This document shows, in pieces, positions 8,177-15,797 of a stretch of DNA of 36,241 nucleotides (position 1 is its first letter; each line of letters begins with the position of its first letter). Source of the DNA: Candidatus Limiplasma stercoravium. GTDB taxonomy: Bacteria; Bacillota; Clostridia; Christensenellales; Aristaeellaceae. The stretch spans positions 1-36,241 of the forward strand of contig DVME01000121.1 in the NCBI GenBank assembly GCA_018715175.1, written 5' to 3'. The translations under genes were made by a program, and so were the position numbers. Under the pieces are notes generated by a model. That model searched no databases and was not told where the DNA came from. It was given only the letters and a program-made list of their open reading frames with translations.

Positions 8177-9921
8177 ACCTTGGCTTTGCGGGAGCGCCAC
8201 ACCAGCCACATCAGCAGCGGCGCGCTGAAGTAAAGCGGCATGGCGTAGCGGAAATAGCCGTTGACCGCGCTGAGCAAAAGCCCCGCCAGGGTCAGCAGCG
8301 CCGGCGACGCGCACACCGCCAGGCCGCGCGCGCCGCGCTTGAGCAGGCAGGCAAAGGCAAAGAGCGTCACCCAGCCGTACAGCCCTGGACAAAGGAGCAC
8401 CCGGCCCAGGGGATGGGCCAGCAGCGCGTCGTCCAGGGCCTTCACGCCCGCGCTGGCCGGGTTGACGGTGTAGGCAAACAGTCCTTCCACCTGCGCCGTG
8501 CGGGAGCTTTGGTCGCCCACGATGAGGTTGGGCTTGATGAGGATGAGGTATCCGGGGTAGAGGTAGCCGTAGGTGTTGTGGAAGGTGGCGCTAAGGTACG
8601 TCAGGGGATGTTTGAGGCCCAGGCGCACCCACATGCGCCAAAACGCGCTTTTCTGCTGGGGCGTGGCGTCCTCGCGCCAGAGGGCCTTGACGGGGTCGCT
8701 CAGTTCGCCGTTGTAGGCCTCTTTCAAGCCGTCCAGCGCCAGCGCGCCGTCGATGGCCCGGGCTTCCTCGGGGGTCAGATCGTGGCTGGCCACCGTGCGG
8801 GCGACTTGCTGCAAGGGCAGGGAATACTCCTCGCTGTGCGGCATGGGCGCGATGGACAACGAGGGCAGCACGGCCAGATGAAGCGTCAGGTACGCGCAGC
8901 CCAGCGCGCCCAGCGCGCCCAGGGGCATCGCCCAAAGCTTCGCCTTTCGGCGCGCGCGCCTCAGCGTCCAGGCCAGCAAGAGCCCCAGCGTCACCGCCGC
9001 CAGGTACACCCCGGCGTTGCGCAACAGCAGGCACAAAACCGCGGCCAGCGCCAGGCGCAGCGTCATGCCCAAGCCGGGCTTGCCCAGCGTCTGCGCGCGC
9101 TGGACGGCATAGGCCAAAAACAGCGTCGCCATGGCAAAATTGGTGTCCTTGCCCATGCAGAAAGCAAATACCGGGAAAATCGGGCACAGCGCAAAAAAAG
9201 CCAGCGATCCCCAGCGCAGCCACGCCGGAGCGCCCTCCAGCCACATGCGCCTGAGCAGCGCGCCCAGCAGCCACGCCATCAGCGCGGCCTGTACCACGCA
9301 GTACAGCGCCACCGCGCCATCCGCGCCCAAGCCCAAAGCGTCCGAAAGGCGGCGAAACAGGTCGATCAGCCAGGTTTGGAACACCGGGTGGGCGTTGTTG
9401 ACGGGATCCAGGCCAAAAATCTGGCGCAGCTGCGTATGGCTGTCATTGCTCACCGTGCCAGGAAAGAGGCAGGCGTACCAGGGTAGCCAGCACATAAACA
9501 GGCCCGGCCCCATCCAGGCCGTCCCCCTGCGCCGGGGCGCCCGCGGCGCGGCCGTCAGCGCCTCCAGCGCCAGGCGCATCCCCGCATAGAAAAGAAGCGC
9601 CCGGCCCAGCAGCATCACCAACGCCTGCGCCGCATGATCCGTAGCCCATTGCGCCGTTCCATCGGCCTGGAAGCTCTGCCCCAGCGTCACCACCGCCGCA
9701 AACAGCCCCGCCAAAGCCCACAGGCCCGGCTGCGCCTGCCAGCGCTTAAGCCGCATCAGCCGGCCGTAGAGCGTCCACACCATGCCCAGCGCCAGCACCC
9801 ACACCGCCGCGCCCGGCAGCACCGACAGCCCGGACGTGTCTGCCGCCAGCGGCCCCAGCGCAAGCGAAGCCAGCGTCAAAACGCTCATCGCCAGCCGTGC
9901 TCCCGCGTTTCTCCCGGCCAT
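8173..9921 (-). CDS. DUF6020-like polytopic membrane protein
   Basis: A 582-residue protein with roughly 12 membrane helices. It carries the motifs I associate with the DUF6020 family: FPGTVSNDSHTQL from 153 (DUF6020 members have FPG followed by a D-S pair), NAHPVFQTWL from 176, and MGKDTNFAMAT from 256. These lie where GT-C enzymes place loop residues, so a membrane glycosyltransferase activity is possible but unproven. The start at 9921 was chosen for its GAGGAGG site 7 bases upstream; the open frame continues across the divergent promoter region and into the opposite-strand arabinofuranosidase gene, but that extension is not coding. It is a monocistronic unit with its own promoter (9960-9989). 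Confidence 0.72.
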   Translation of the reverse strand: MAGRNAGARLAMSVLTLASLALGPLAADTSGLSVLPGAAVWVLALGMVWTLYGRLMRLKRWQAQPGLWALAGLFAAVVTLGQSFQADGTAQWATDHAAQALVMLLGRALLFYAGMRLALEALTAAPRAPRRRGTAWMGPGLFMCWLPWYACLFPGTVSNDSHTQLRQIFGLDPVNNAHPVFQTWLIDLFRRLSDALGLGADGAVALYCVVQAALMAWLLGALLRRMWLEGAPAWLRWGSLAFFALCPIFPVFAFCMGKDTNFAMATLFLAYAVQRAQTLGKPGLGMTLRLALAAVLCLLLRNAGVYLAAVTLGLLLAWTLRRARRKAKLWAMPLGALGALGCAYLTLHLAVLPSLSIAPMPHSEEYSLPLQQVARTVASHDLTPEEARAIDGALALDGLKEAYNGELSDPVKALWREDATPQQKSAFWRMWVRLGLKHPLTYLSATFHNTYGYLYPGYLILIKPNLIVGDQSSRTAQVEGLFAYTVNPASAGVKALDDALLAHPLGRVLLCPGLYGWVTLFAFACLLKRGARGLAVCASPALLTLAGLLLSAVNGYFRYAMPLYFSAPLLMWLVWRSRKAKV

Positions 9922-9959
9922 CGGGCCGCCTCCTCTCGCGCATGTCCTCGTCTTACTGG

Positions 9960-9989
9960 ATTGTATCACGCGCCCAAGCCGGGTGTCAA
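9960..9989 (-). promoter_or_regulatory. Sigma-A promoter for the DUF6020-like gene
   Basis: On the minus strand TTGACA (9984-9989) and TACAAT (9960-9965) are separated by 18 bases. It points away from the arabinofuranosidase promoter that starts 21 bases further on. Confidence 0.65.
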
Positions 9990-10009
9990 TCGACCGCGCC
10001 GTCCCGCCG

Positions 10010-10038
10010 TTGACAAGCGCACGGCCTCGTGCTATAAT
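10010..10038 (+). promoter_or_regulatory. Consensus sigma-A promoter for the arabinofuranosidase gene
   Basis: TTGACA (10010-10015) and TATAAT (10033-10038) are both perfect and 17 bases apart. Start of transcription is expected near 10045, just at the edge of a palindrome at 10049-10072. A promoter this strong is likely to be held down by a repressor. Confidence 0.88.
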
Positions 10039-10048
10039 GGCCGCAGCC

Positions 10049-10072
10049 GTCAACATGAACGTTAATGTTGAC
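10049..10072. promoter_or_regulatory. 24-bp palindromic operator in front of the arabinofuranosidase gene
   Basis: The arms GTCAACAT (10049-10056) and ATGTTGAC (10065-10072) are perfect reverse complements and flank a centre whose core AACGTT (10058-10063) is itself palindromic; only the G10057/A10064 pair is mismatched. It lies right after the transcription start of a consensus promoter, the usual place for a repressor site. The central CG and the length resemble LacI-family operators. The regulator is not encoded in this window. Confidence 0.75.
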
Positions 10073-10080
10073 CATTTTGA

Positions 10081-11610
<1,530 letters not shown>

Positions 11611-11618
11611 ACCAACAA

Positions 11619-11652
11619 GCCCCCGCGGACTTCGCGGGGGCCAATATATTTT
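11619..11652 (+). terminator. Intrinsic terminator after the arabinofuranosidase gene
   Basis: A perfect 9-bp stem, GCCCCCGCG (11619-11627) with CGCGGGGGC (11633-11641), 5-base loop, followed by a T-rich run ending at 11652. It lies between the convergent hpf and arabinofuranosidase genes and could also stop the hpf transcript, although the T-run on that side is weak. Confidence 0.85.
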
Positions 11653-11661
11653 GAGAGAGGC

Positions 11662-12213
11662 TTAAGCTTCCGGCTCCATCAGGCCGAGGTTCCCGTCCTT
11701 GCGCAGGTACAGCACGTTGGTGCGGTCGGTCTCGATGTTGACGAATACAAAGAAGCTGTGGCCCAGAAGTTCCATTTGCAGGCTGGCGTCCTCCACGCTC
11801 ATGGGGCGTACGGGGAAGGTCTTGTGGCGCACCACCTTGCGCTCCTCGTCCGCTTGGCTGAGGGTCTCGGCGGTGTCGGCGTCGTATTCCAGATCGCCGG
11901 GCACGAAGGCGTCCTCGCGCAGCCGCTTGCCCAGCCGCGTGCGGTGCTTGTGAATCTGCCGCTCCAGCTTGGCCAGGGCTTGGTCGATGCTGACGTAGAG
12001 GTTGTCGTCGTTGGTAGCCTCCGCCCGCAGCACCACGCCTTCGAAAGGCACGGTAATCTCGCAGGTGCGGCGGTTGTTCTTTTCGCGCGTCAGGCGCACG
12101 AAGATTTCTGTATTGGGATTCAAATACCGCTCCATCTTGGAGGTTTTTTTCAGGACCCGGTTGGAAATGCCAGGCGATACGATCATGTTTTTGGCGGTGA
12201 TGGTGGTCTTCAT
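11662..12213 (-). CDS. hpf: Ribosome hibernation promoting factor, long form
   Basis: A 183-residue long-form HPF. Residues 1-100 are the RaiA/HPF domain that binds the 30S decoding region; after a charged linker, residues about 127-183 form the dimerisation domain, with the very typical KTFPVRPMSVEDASLQMELLGHSFFVF opening and the ending KDGNLGLMEPE. Long HPF alone joins two 70S ribosomes into inactive 100S dimers in stationary phase or stress. The start is fixed by AAAGGAG 11 bases upstream. The leader of about 130 bases contains a good match to a sigma-H promoter (12352-12379). It stands alone, downstream of the P-II gene by 197 bases. Confidence 0.95.
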   Translation of the reverse strand: MKTTITAKNMIVSPGISNRVLKKTSKMERYLNPNTEIFVRLTREKNNRRTCEITVPFEGVVLRAEATNDDNLYVSIDQALAKLERQIHKHRTRLGKRLREDAFVPGDLEYDADTAETLSQADEERKVVRHKTFPVRPMSVEDASLQMELLGHSFFVFVNIETDRTNVLYLRKDGNLGLMEPEA

Positions 12214-12351
12214 AGCAGGTTGCTCCTTTATCTTCTAATGGCCCCGACCGGGGCATATGCGAAACGATGCGTGTGCCAACGGAACCACGCTCCTTTCTGC
12301 CTGTGCGCGGGGCTTCCGCCCTGGCGTTTTCTCCATCCCCTTGGTTTATAC

Positions 12352-12379
12352 ATTCCACGTGGGCACACCAAAGTCCTGC
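12352..12379 (-). promoter_or_regulatory. Possible sigma-H promoter for hpf
   Basis: On the minus strand GCAGGACTT (12371-12379) and GTGGAAT (12352-12358) are 12 bases apart. The known sigma-H pattern is RNAGGAWWW, 11-12 bases, RNNGAAT, so only one position differs. Bacillus hpf is known to be under sigma-H and sigma-B. A TATAAA (12345-12350) next to it could instead serve sigma-A, though with no good -35. Confidence 0.4.
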
Positions 12380-12410
12380 CCGGCGTATGAACAAACCGTA
12401 AATCCTTTGT

Positions 12411-13112
12411 TTACTCGGCAACCTCGCCGGCGGCCTGCATCACGCTTTTCAGGCCCGCCACGCTCTCCACCGGCAGGGAGAACATCACCGTATGGGCCGG
12501 GCTGGAAATGCCGGCCTTGTCCATCACGGCGCGCATGATGCGGCTTTTGTCCGCCGCGGCCGTCAAAATCAGGATCATTTCTTTTTCCTCGGCGATGGAC
12601 ACGCCAAAGAACTGGTTTTCGTTATGCGGGTTGGTGCCCTTGGCGTGGATGATGGTACCGCCGCGCGCGCCGGCTTCCCGGGCGGCGTCCATTACGTTGT
12701 CGGCATGGCCGCGGTTGGCGATGGCCACAATGAGTTCATACAAAAAGGCTGCGGGCATGTCGCTCACCTCTCCCAAAATGATGTTCTGTGATTCGGTCAG
12801 GTATTTTAGGCTGCTGGCCCCGGCCACGCTGCCCACCGGCACCACAAAGGCGATGCCGCAGCCGGGCATGTCCAGGCCCAGCTCGCTGACCATACCGGAC
12901 AGCAGGCGCTTGGCCCGTTTGCGCGTGGTCATCACATACAGAAGCGTCTTGTCCGTGGCCTCCAGGCCCAGAAAACTCAGCAACTTTTTGCCGGCCGTAC
13001 CTCGGCAGGGCAGGCTGTGCGCGGTTTCTACGCCATTTTCGCGCAAAAAGTCGAAAAACGTCTCGCCCGAGTCACGGTTGGTGATGACATTGAGCAGGCA
13101 AAGGTCACTCAT
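12411..13112 (-). CDS. Tandem P-II-like signalling protein
   Basis: A 233-residue protein made of two P-II-like halves. Half one has LLNVITNR (6-13) and VPVGSVAG (91-98); half two has LIVAIANRG (127-135), GGTIIHAKGT (151-160), an EEKEMILILT strand and LPVESVAG (213-220). P-II proteins are trimers that sense nucleotides and 2-oxoglutarate and often gate a membrane transporter encoded beside them. The tyrosine-bearing uridylylation loop of GlnB is not evident. It follows a DUF1538 membrane protein gene after 12 bases, the same association seen in other Clostridia, so it probably regulates that protein. GAGGGGAG precedes the ATG. The effector is unknown. Confidence 0.85.
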   Translation of the reverse strand: MSDLCLLNVITNRDSGETFFDFLRENGVETAHSLPCRGTAGKKLLSFLGLEATDKTLLYVMTTRKRAKRLLSGMVSELGLDMPGCGIAFVVPVGSVAGASSLKYLTESQNIILGEVSDMPAAFLYELIVAIANRGHADNVMDAAREAGARGGTIIHAKGTNPHNENQFFGVSIAEEKEMILILTAAADKSRIMRAVMDKAGISSPAHTVMFSLPVESVAGLKSVMQAAGEVAE

Positions 13113-13124
13113 GGCGTTCTCCCC

Positions 13125-14690
13125 TCATTCGATGATCTCCTCGACCGGAGCCGCCTGCGGAGCCTGAGCCGGCTGCGCGGCACGCTGCTTGCGCTTGAAA
13201 ACAAGGCCGAGAATCTGGATGGTAATCAGCGGCGTCATGGCAACCATGGCCACCACGCCAAAAGCGTCGCGGGTCACATCGCCGCCGGCGGCCACGCAAG
13301 CGCCCATGGCCAGGGGCAGCAGGAAGGTGGCCGCCATAGGGCCTGACGCCACGCCGCCGGAGTCAAAGGCGATGGAGGTAAAAATCGGCGGCACGAAAAA
13401 CATGAGCACAATGGCGATAAAGTACCCCGGAATGAGAAAATACAGGATGTCCACGCCCGTCAGCACGCGCGTCATCGCCAGCCCCACCGACGCCGATACG
13501 CCCACCGACAGGCTGATGCCCAGCGCACGCCGGGGCACGGCGCCCGCGGTCAGCTCGTACACCTGTTTGCTCAGCACATGCACGGCAGGCTCGGCGCTCA
13601 CCACGTAGTAACCCATCAGCATGCCCACCGGCACCAGGATCCAGCTTTCCTTCAGCGAAGCCAACGCCGAGCCCAGGTACGCGCCCATGGGCATAAAGCC
13701 CACGTTCACGCCGGTCAAAAACAGCACCAGGCCCACATAGGTATAAATAAGGCCCGAAACGATACGCAATACCTCGCCGGCGCTCAGGCGCAAGGCCAAT
13801 CCCTGAAACAGCGCGAAAAACACCACGATAGGCGCCAGCGCCAAGGCCACTTCGCCCAGGTAATAAGGAACGGCATCCAGATACAGCGCGGCCATGGCGC
13901 GCGTATCCTCCACCAGCACCAGCTCCGTCGACGTGTAGGCCGCCGACTCGGGTTGAAAGATCAGGCTCAGAACCATCACCGCCAGGATGGGCCCCACCGA
14001 GCACAGCGCCACCAGACCAAAGGAGTCGTTTTCGGCGTTGGCGTCGCTGCGGATGGCGCTGACGCCCACGCCCATGGAAAGGATAAAAGGCACCGTCATG
14101 GGGCCGGTGGTCACGCCGCCGGAATCGAACGCCACGGCCAAAAACGAGTCCGGCACAAAGCAGGACAGCACGAATACCGCCGCGTAGCACCCCAGCAGCA
14201 GCAGCGACATCCGCACCCGAAACAGGATGCGCAGCATGGCCAGCACCAAAAACAAGCCCACGCCCACCGCCACGCTCAATACCAGGGTCATGTTGGGCAC
14301 GCCGGGCACCTGCTCGGCCAGCACCTGCAAGTCCGGCTCCGCCATGGTGACAAACACGCCCACCAAAAACGAAACCATAAGCACCAGCCATAGCTTTTTG
14401 CTGCGCGTCATCGCCGAGCCCACGTGCTCGCCGATGGGCGTCATGGCCAAGTCCGTGCCCAAGGTAAACAAGCCCATGCCGATGACCAGCATCGCGGCCG
14501 CCGCCAAAAAGCTCAGCACCGTGTCAGGCGGCGCGGGCGTCACGGTAAAGCACAGGGCCAGTACGATGAGCGTTATGGGCACAACGGAGCGCAGCGCCTC
14601 CCGCCATTTTTCCGCCAGGCTTAATTGAAAGCGCCGGCGACGTTTTTTGAGTGATTCACGCATAGCGACCGATTTTTTATCTTTTGCCAT
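13125..14690 (-). CDS. DUF1538 membrane protein, internally duplicated, probable transporter
   Basis: A 521-residue protein with about 12 membrane helices in two homologous halves. Half one carries MAEPDLQVLA (116-125) and AFDSGGVTTGPMT (187-199); half two carries SAEPAVHVLS (365-374) and AFDSGGVASGPMA (441-453). The repeated Asp-Ser-Gly-Gly motifs within the membrane region look like a pair of re-entrant substrate or ion sites, as in inverted-repeat transporters; this is inference, as the family has no settled function that I know. The N-terminus is a basic cytoplasmic segment and the C-terminus an Ala/Pro/Gln tail. GGAGGT lies 5 bases before the ATG. The P-II gene follows after 12 bases and the PopT-like gene precedes by 24. 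Confidence 0.88.
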   Translation of the reverse strand: MAKDKKSVAMRESLKKRRRRFQLSLAEKWREALRSVVPITLIVLALCFTVTPAPPDTVLSFLAAAAMLVIGMGLFTLGTDLAMTPIGEHVGSAMTRSKKLWLVLMVSFLVGVFVTMAEPDLQVLAEQVPGVPNMTLVLSVAVGVGLFLVLAMLRILFRVRMSLLLLGCYAAVFVLSCFVPDSFLAVAFDSGGVTTGPMTVPFILSMGVGVSAIRSDANAENDSFGLVALCSVGPILAVMVLSLIFQPESAAYTSTELVLVEDTRAMAALYLDAVPYYLGEVALALAPIVVFFALFQGLALRLSAGEVLRIVSGLIYTYVGLVLFLTGVNVGFMPMGAYLGSALASLKESWILVPVGMLMGYYVVSAEPAVHVLSKQVYELTAGAVPRRALGISLSVGVSASVGLAMTRVLTGVDILYFLIPGYFIAIVLMFFVPPIFTSIAFDSGGVASGPMAATFLLPLAMGACVAAGGDVTRDAFGVVAMVAMTPLITIQILGLVFKRKQRAAQPAQAPQAAPVEEIIE

Positions 14691-14714
14691 GTCCTACCTC
14701 CCTTTTGTTCGCGT

Positions 14715-15515
14715 TTACGCGGCCATGCGGCTGAGGCGGGCGGACGCCCAAGCGCCCAGTACCAGCGCCGGCCATCCGGCCAGCGTGCTTATCGAAATGC
14801 CCGGGAACACCACGCCCACGGATACCACCAAAAAGCCCAGCACCGCGTAATACGCATGCCCGCGCGCATGATCGAACAGCCATTTGACGGCTTTCATCGA
14901 AAGCAGGGCCGATACCGCAAAGCTCACGGCCGCCGGCGCCAGCGCGTTAAAATCCATCGTGGCCAGCGCGCGCAGATACGCCGGATACCAGCCCAGCGCC
15001 ATCAGCACAAACGACGTCGAAACGCCCGGCACCACCGTGCCCACGCCCTCCAAAACGCCGCATGCCAACCATTGCGCCGTGCTCAGCGCCGCCTGCGGCT
15101 CTCCCGCGCGGTTCATCAGCGCCATGGGCAGCGCCAGCGCCACGCCAAGGCCCAGGGACGCCAGCCACGCCGCGTGAAAGCGCCCGCCATCCTGGGCCTG
15201 TTCCATCAGCCTGGGGATACCGCCCAGCAAGCAGCCCGTAAACAGATAAAGCATCGGCTCCTTCAGGCGTTCCATGGCCAGCCCGAGCCCGTACGCGCCC
15301 GCCGCCAGCCCTACGGCGCCGCCCAGCGCCAAGGGCAGCAAAAACCGCGTATGCCGCCGCCAGTCGCGCCCAAAGCCCAGCAAGCTTTCCAGCATCGGTT
15401 GATACAGCCCGAAGGATACGGCCATCACCCCCGCGCTGATGCCCGGGAGCACGCATCCCACGCCCATGAGCCACCCGGCCAGCGCCCGACGCCACCAACC
15501 CGCATGCCGCCGCAT
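14715..15515 (-). CDS. DUF368 / PopT-like polyprenyl-phosphate transporter
   Basis: A 266-residue protein with about eight membrane helices and the two inverted DUF368 motifs, GVGCVLPGISAGVMAVSFGLY-type at 18-38 and GVGTVVPGVSTSFVLMALGWY-type at 157-177. DUF368 proteins (PopT) are known to move undecaprenyl phosphate back across the membrane for reuse in wall and glycan synthesis. AGGAGG lies 7 bases before the ATG. It is the first gene of the unit that continues with DUF1538 and the P-II-like protein, read from a promoter at 15566-15594. The family call is firm; the pairing with DUF1538 and P-II is unexplained. Confidence 0.85.
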   Translation of the reverse strand: MRRHAGWWRRALAGWLMGVGCVLPGISAGVMAVSFGLYQPMLESLLGFGRDWRRHTRFLLPLALGGAVGLAAGAYGLGLAMERLKEPMLYLFTGCLLGGIPRLMEQAQDGGRFHAAWLASLGLGVALALPMALMNRAGEPQAALSTAQWLACGVLEGVGTVVPGVSTSFVLMALGWYPAYLRALATMDFNALAPAAVSFAVSALLSMKAVKWLFDHARGHAYYAVLGFLVVSVGVVFPGISISTLAGWPALVLGAWASARLSRMAA

Positions 15516-15565
15516 ATGTCGCCTCCTCTTCTTGGTGTGGCAAGCGTATGCGGCTCTCTATGAAA

Positions 15566-15594
15566 AGTATACCATGAACGCGCCCGGGCGTAAA
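15566..15594 (-). promoter_or_regulatory. Sigma-A promoter for the popT-like/DUF1538/P-II operon
   Basis: On the minus strand TTTACG (15589-15594) and TATACT (15566-15571) are 17 bases apart, about 50 bases before the ATG. The spacer is GC-rich with a CCCGGGCG sequence that could pair with its neighbour. Confidence 0.6.
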
Positions 15595-15633
15595 GCCGCC
15601 CGGGGCGCTTGACAAAATTTTTCCCGGATGGGC

Positions 15634-15662
15634 TTGACATGCGCGCAAGGGTATGGTAAGAT
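15634..15662 (+). promoter_or_regulatory. Sigma-A promoter without an evident gene
   Basis: TTGACA (15634-15639) and TAAGAT (15657-15662) are 17 bases apart on the plus strand. It faces the 3' end of spoIVA. The only thing downstream before the spoIVA terminator is about 115 bases without a convincing reading frame. Confidence 0.65.
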
Positions 15663-15665
15663 GGC

Positions 15666-15691
15666 CGCATGTTAGATATGTCTAACATGCG
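15666..15691. promoter_or_regulatory. Perfect 11-bp-arm palindrome, probable operator
   Basis: Arms CGCATGTTAGA (15666-15676) and TCTAACATGCG (15681-15691) are exact reverse complements around a TATG centre. The site begins 4 bases after the -10 box of the promoter at 15634-15662 and so covers its transcription start. The inner TTAGA/TCTAA arrangement is reminiscent of metal-dependent repressor sites of the DtxR/MntR type, but this is only a resemblance. Confidence 0.7.
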
Positions 15692-15783
15692 CGGACAGAC
15701 CTCCCGCGCCAAACGTCCATTGGGTGGGCGCGTTTCCTACCCCCTCCGAAAAGCAATGCGCGGGTGGTGCTCCCCGCGCATTG
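15669..15783 (+). ncRNA. Candidate short transcript between promoter and terminator hairpin
   Basis: A transcript from the promoter at 15634-15662 would begin near 15669 and meet the hairpin at 15754-15783. It would contain the palindrome, then a CGCGCC/GGCGCG pairing (around 15707-15732). There is no ribosome binding site in it. It might be a regulated small RNA, or the remnant of a lost gene. No RNA family is recognised. Confidence 0.22.
15749..15783 (-). terminator. Terminator of spoIVA (possibly bidirectional)
   Basis: An 11-bp stem, CAATGCGCGGG (15754-15764) with CCCGCGCATTG (15773-15783), is followed on the minus strand by GCTTTTC. It lies 15 bases after the spoIVA stop and could also end the plus-strand transcript. 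Confidence 0.7.
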
Positions 15784-15797
15784 TGTTTGCCTATGGC

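Noticed and set aside
12241..12254. Hairpin GCCCCG/CGGGGC in the hpf leader taken as a terminator
   Set aside because: It has only a two-base loop, a six-base stem and no T-run on either strand.
15609..15614. A further TTGACA on the plus strand
   Set aside because: No -10 box stands 16-18 bases downstream.
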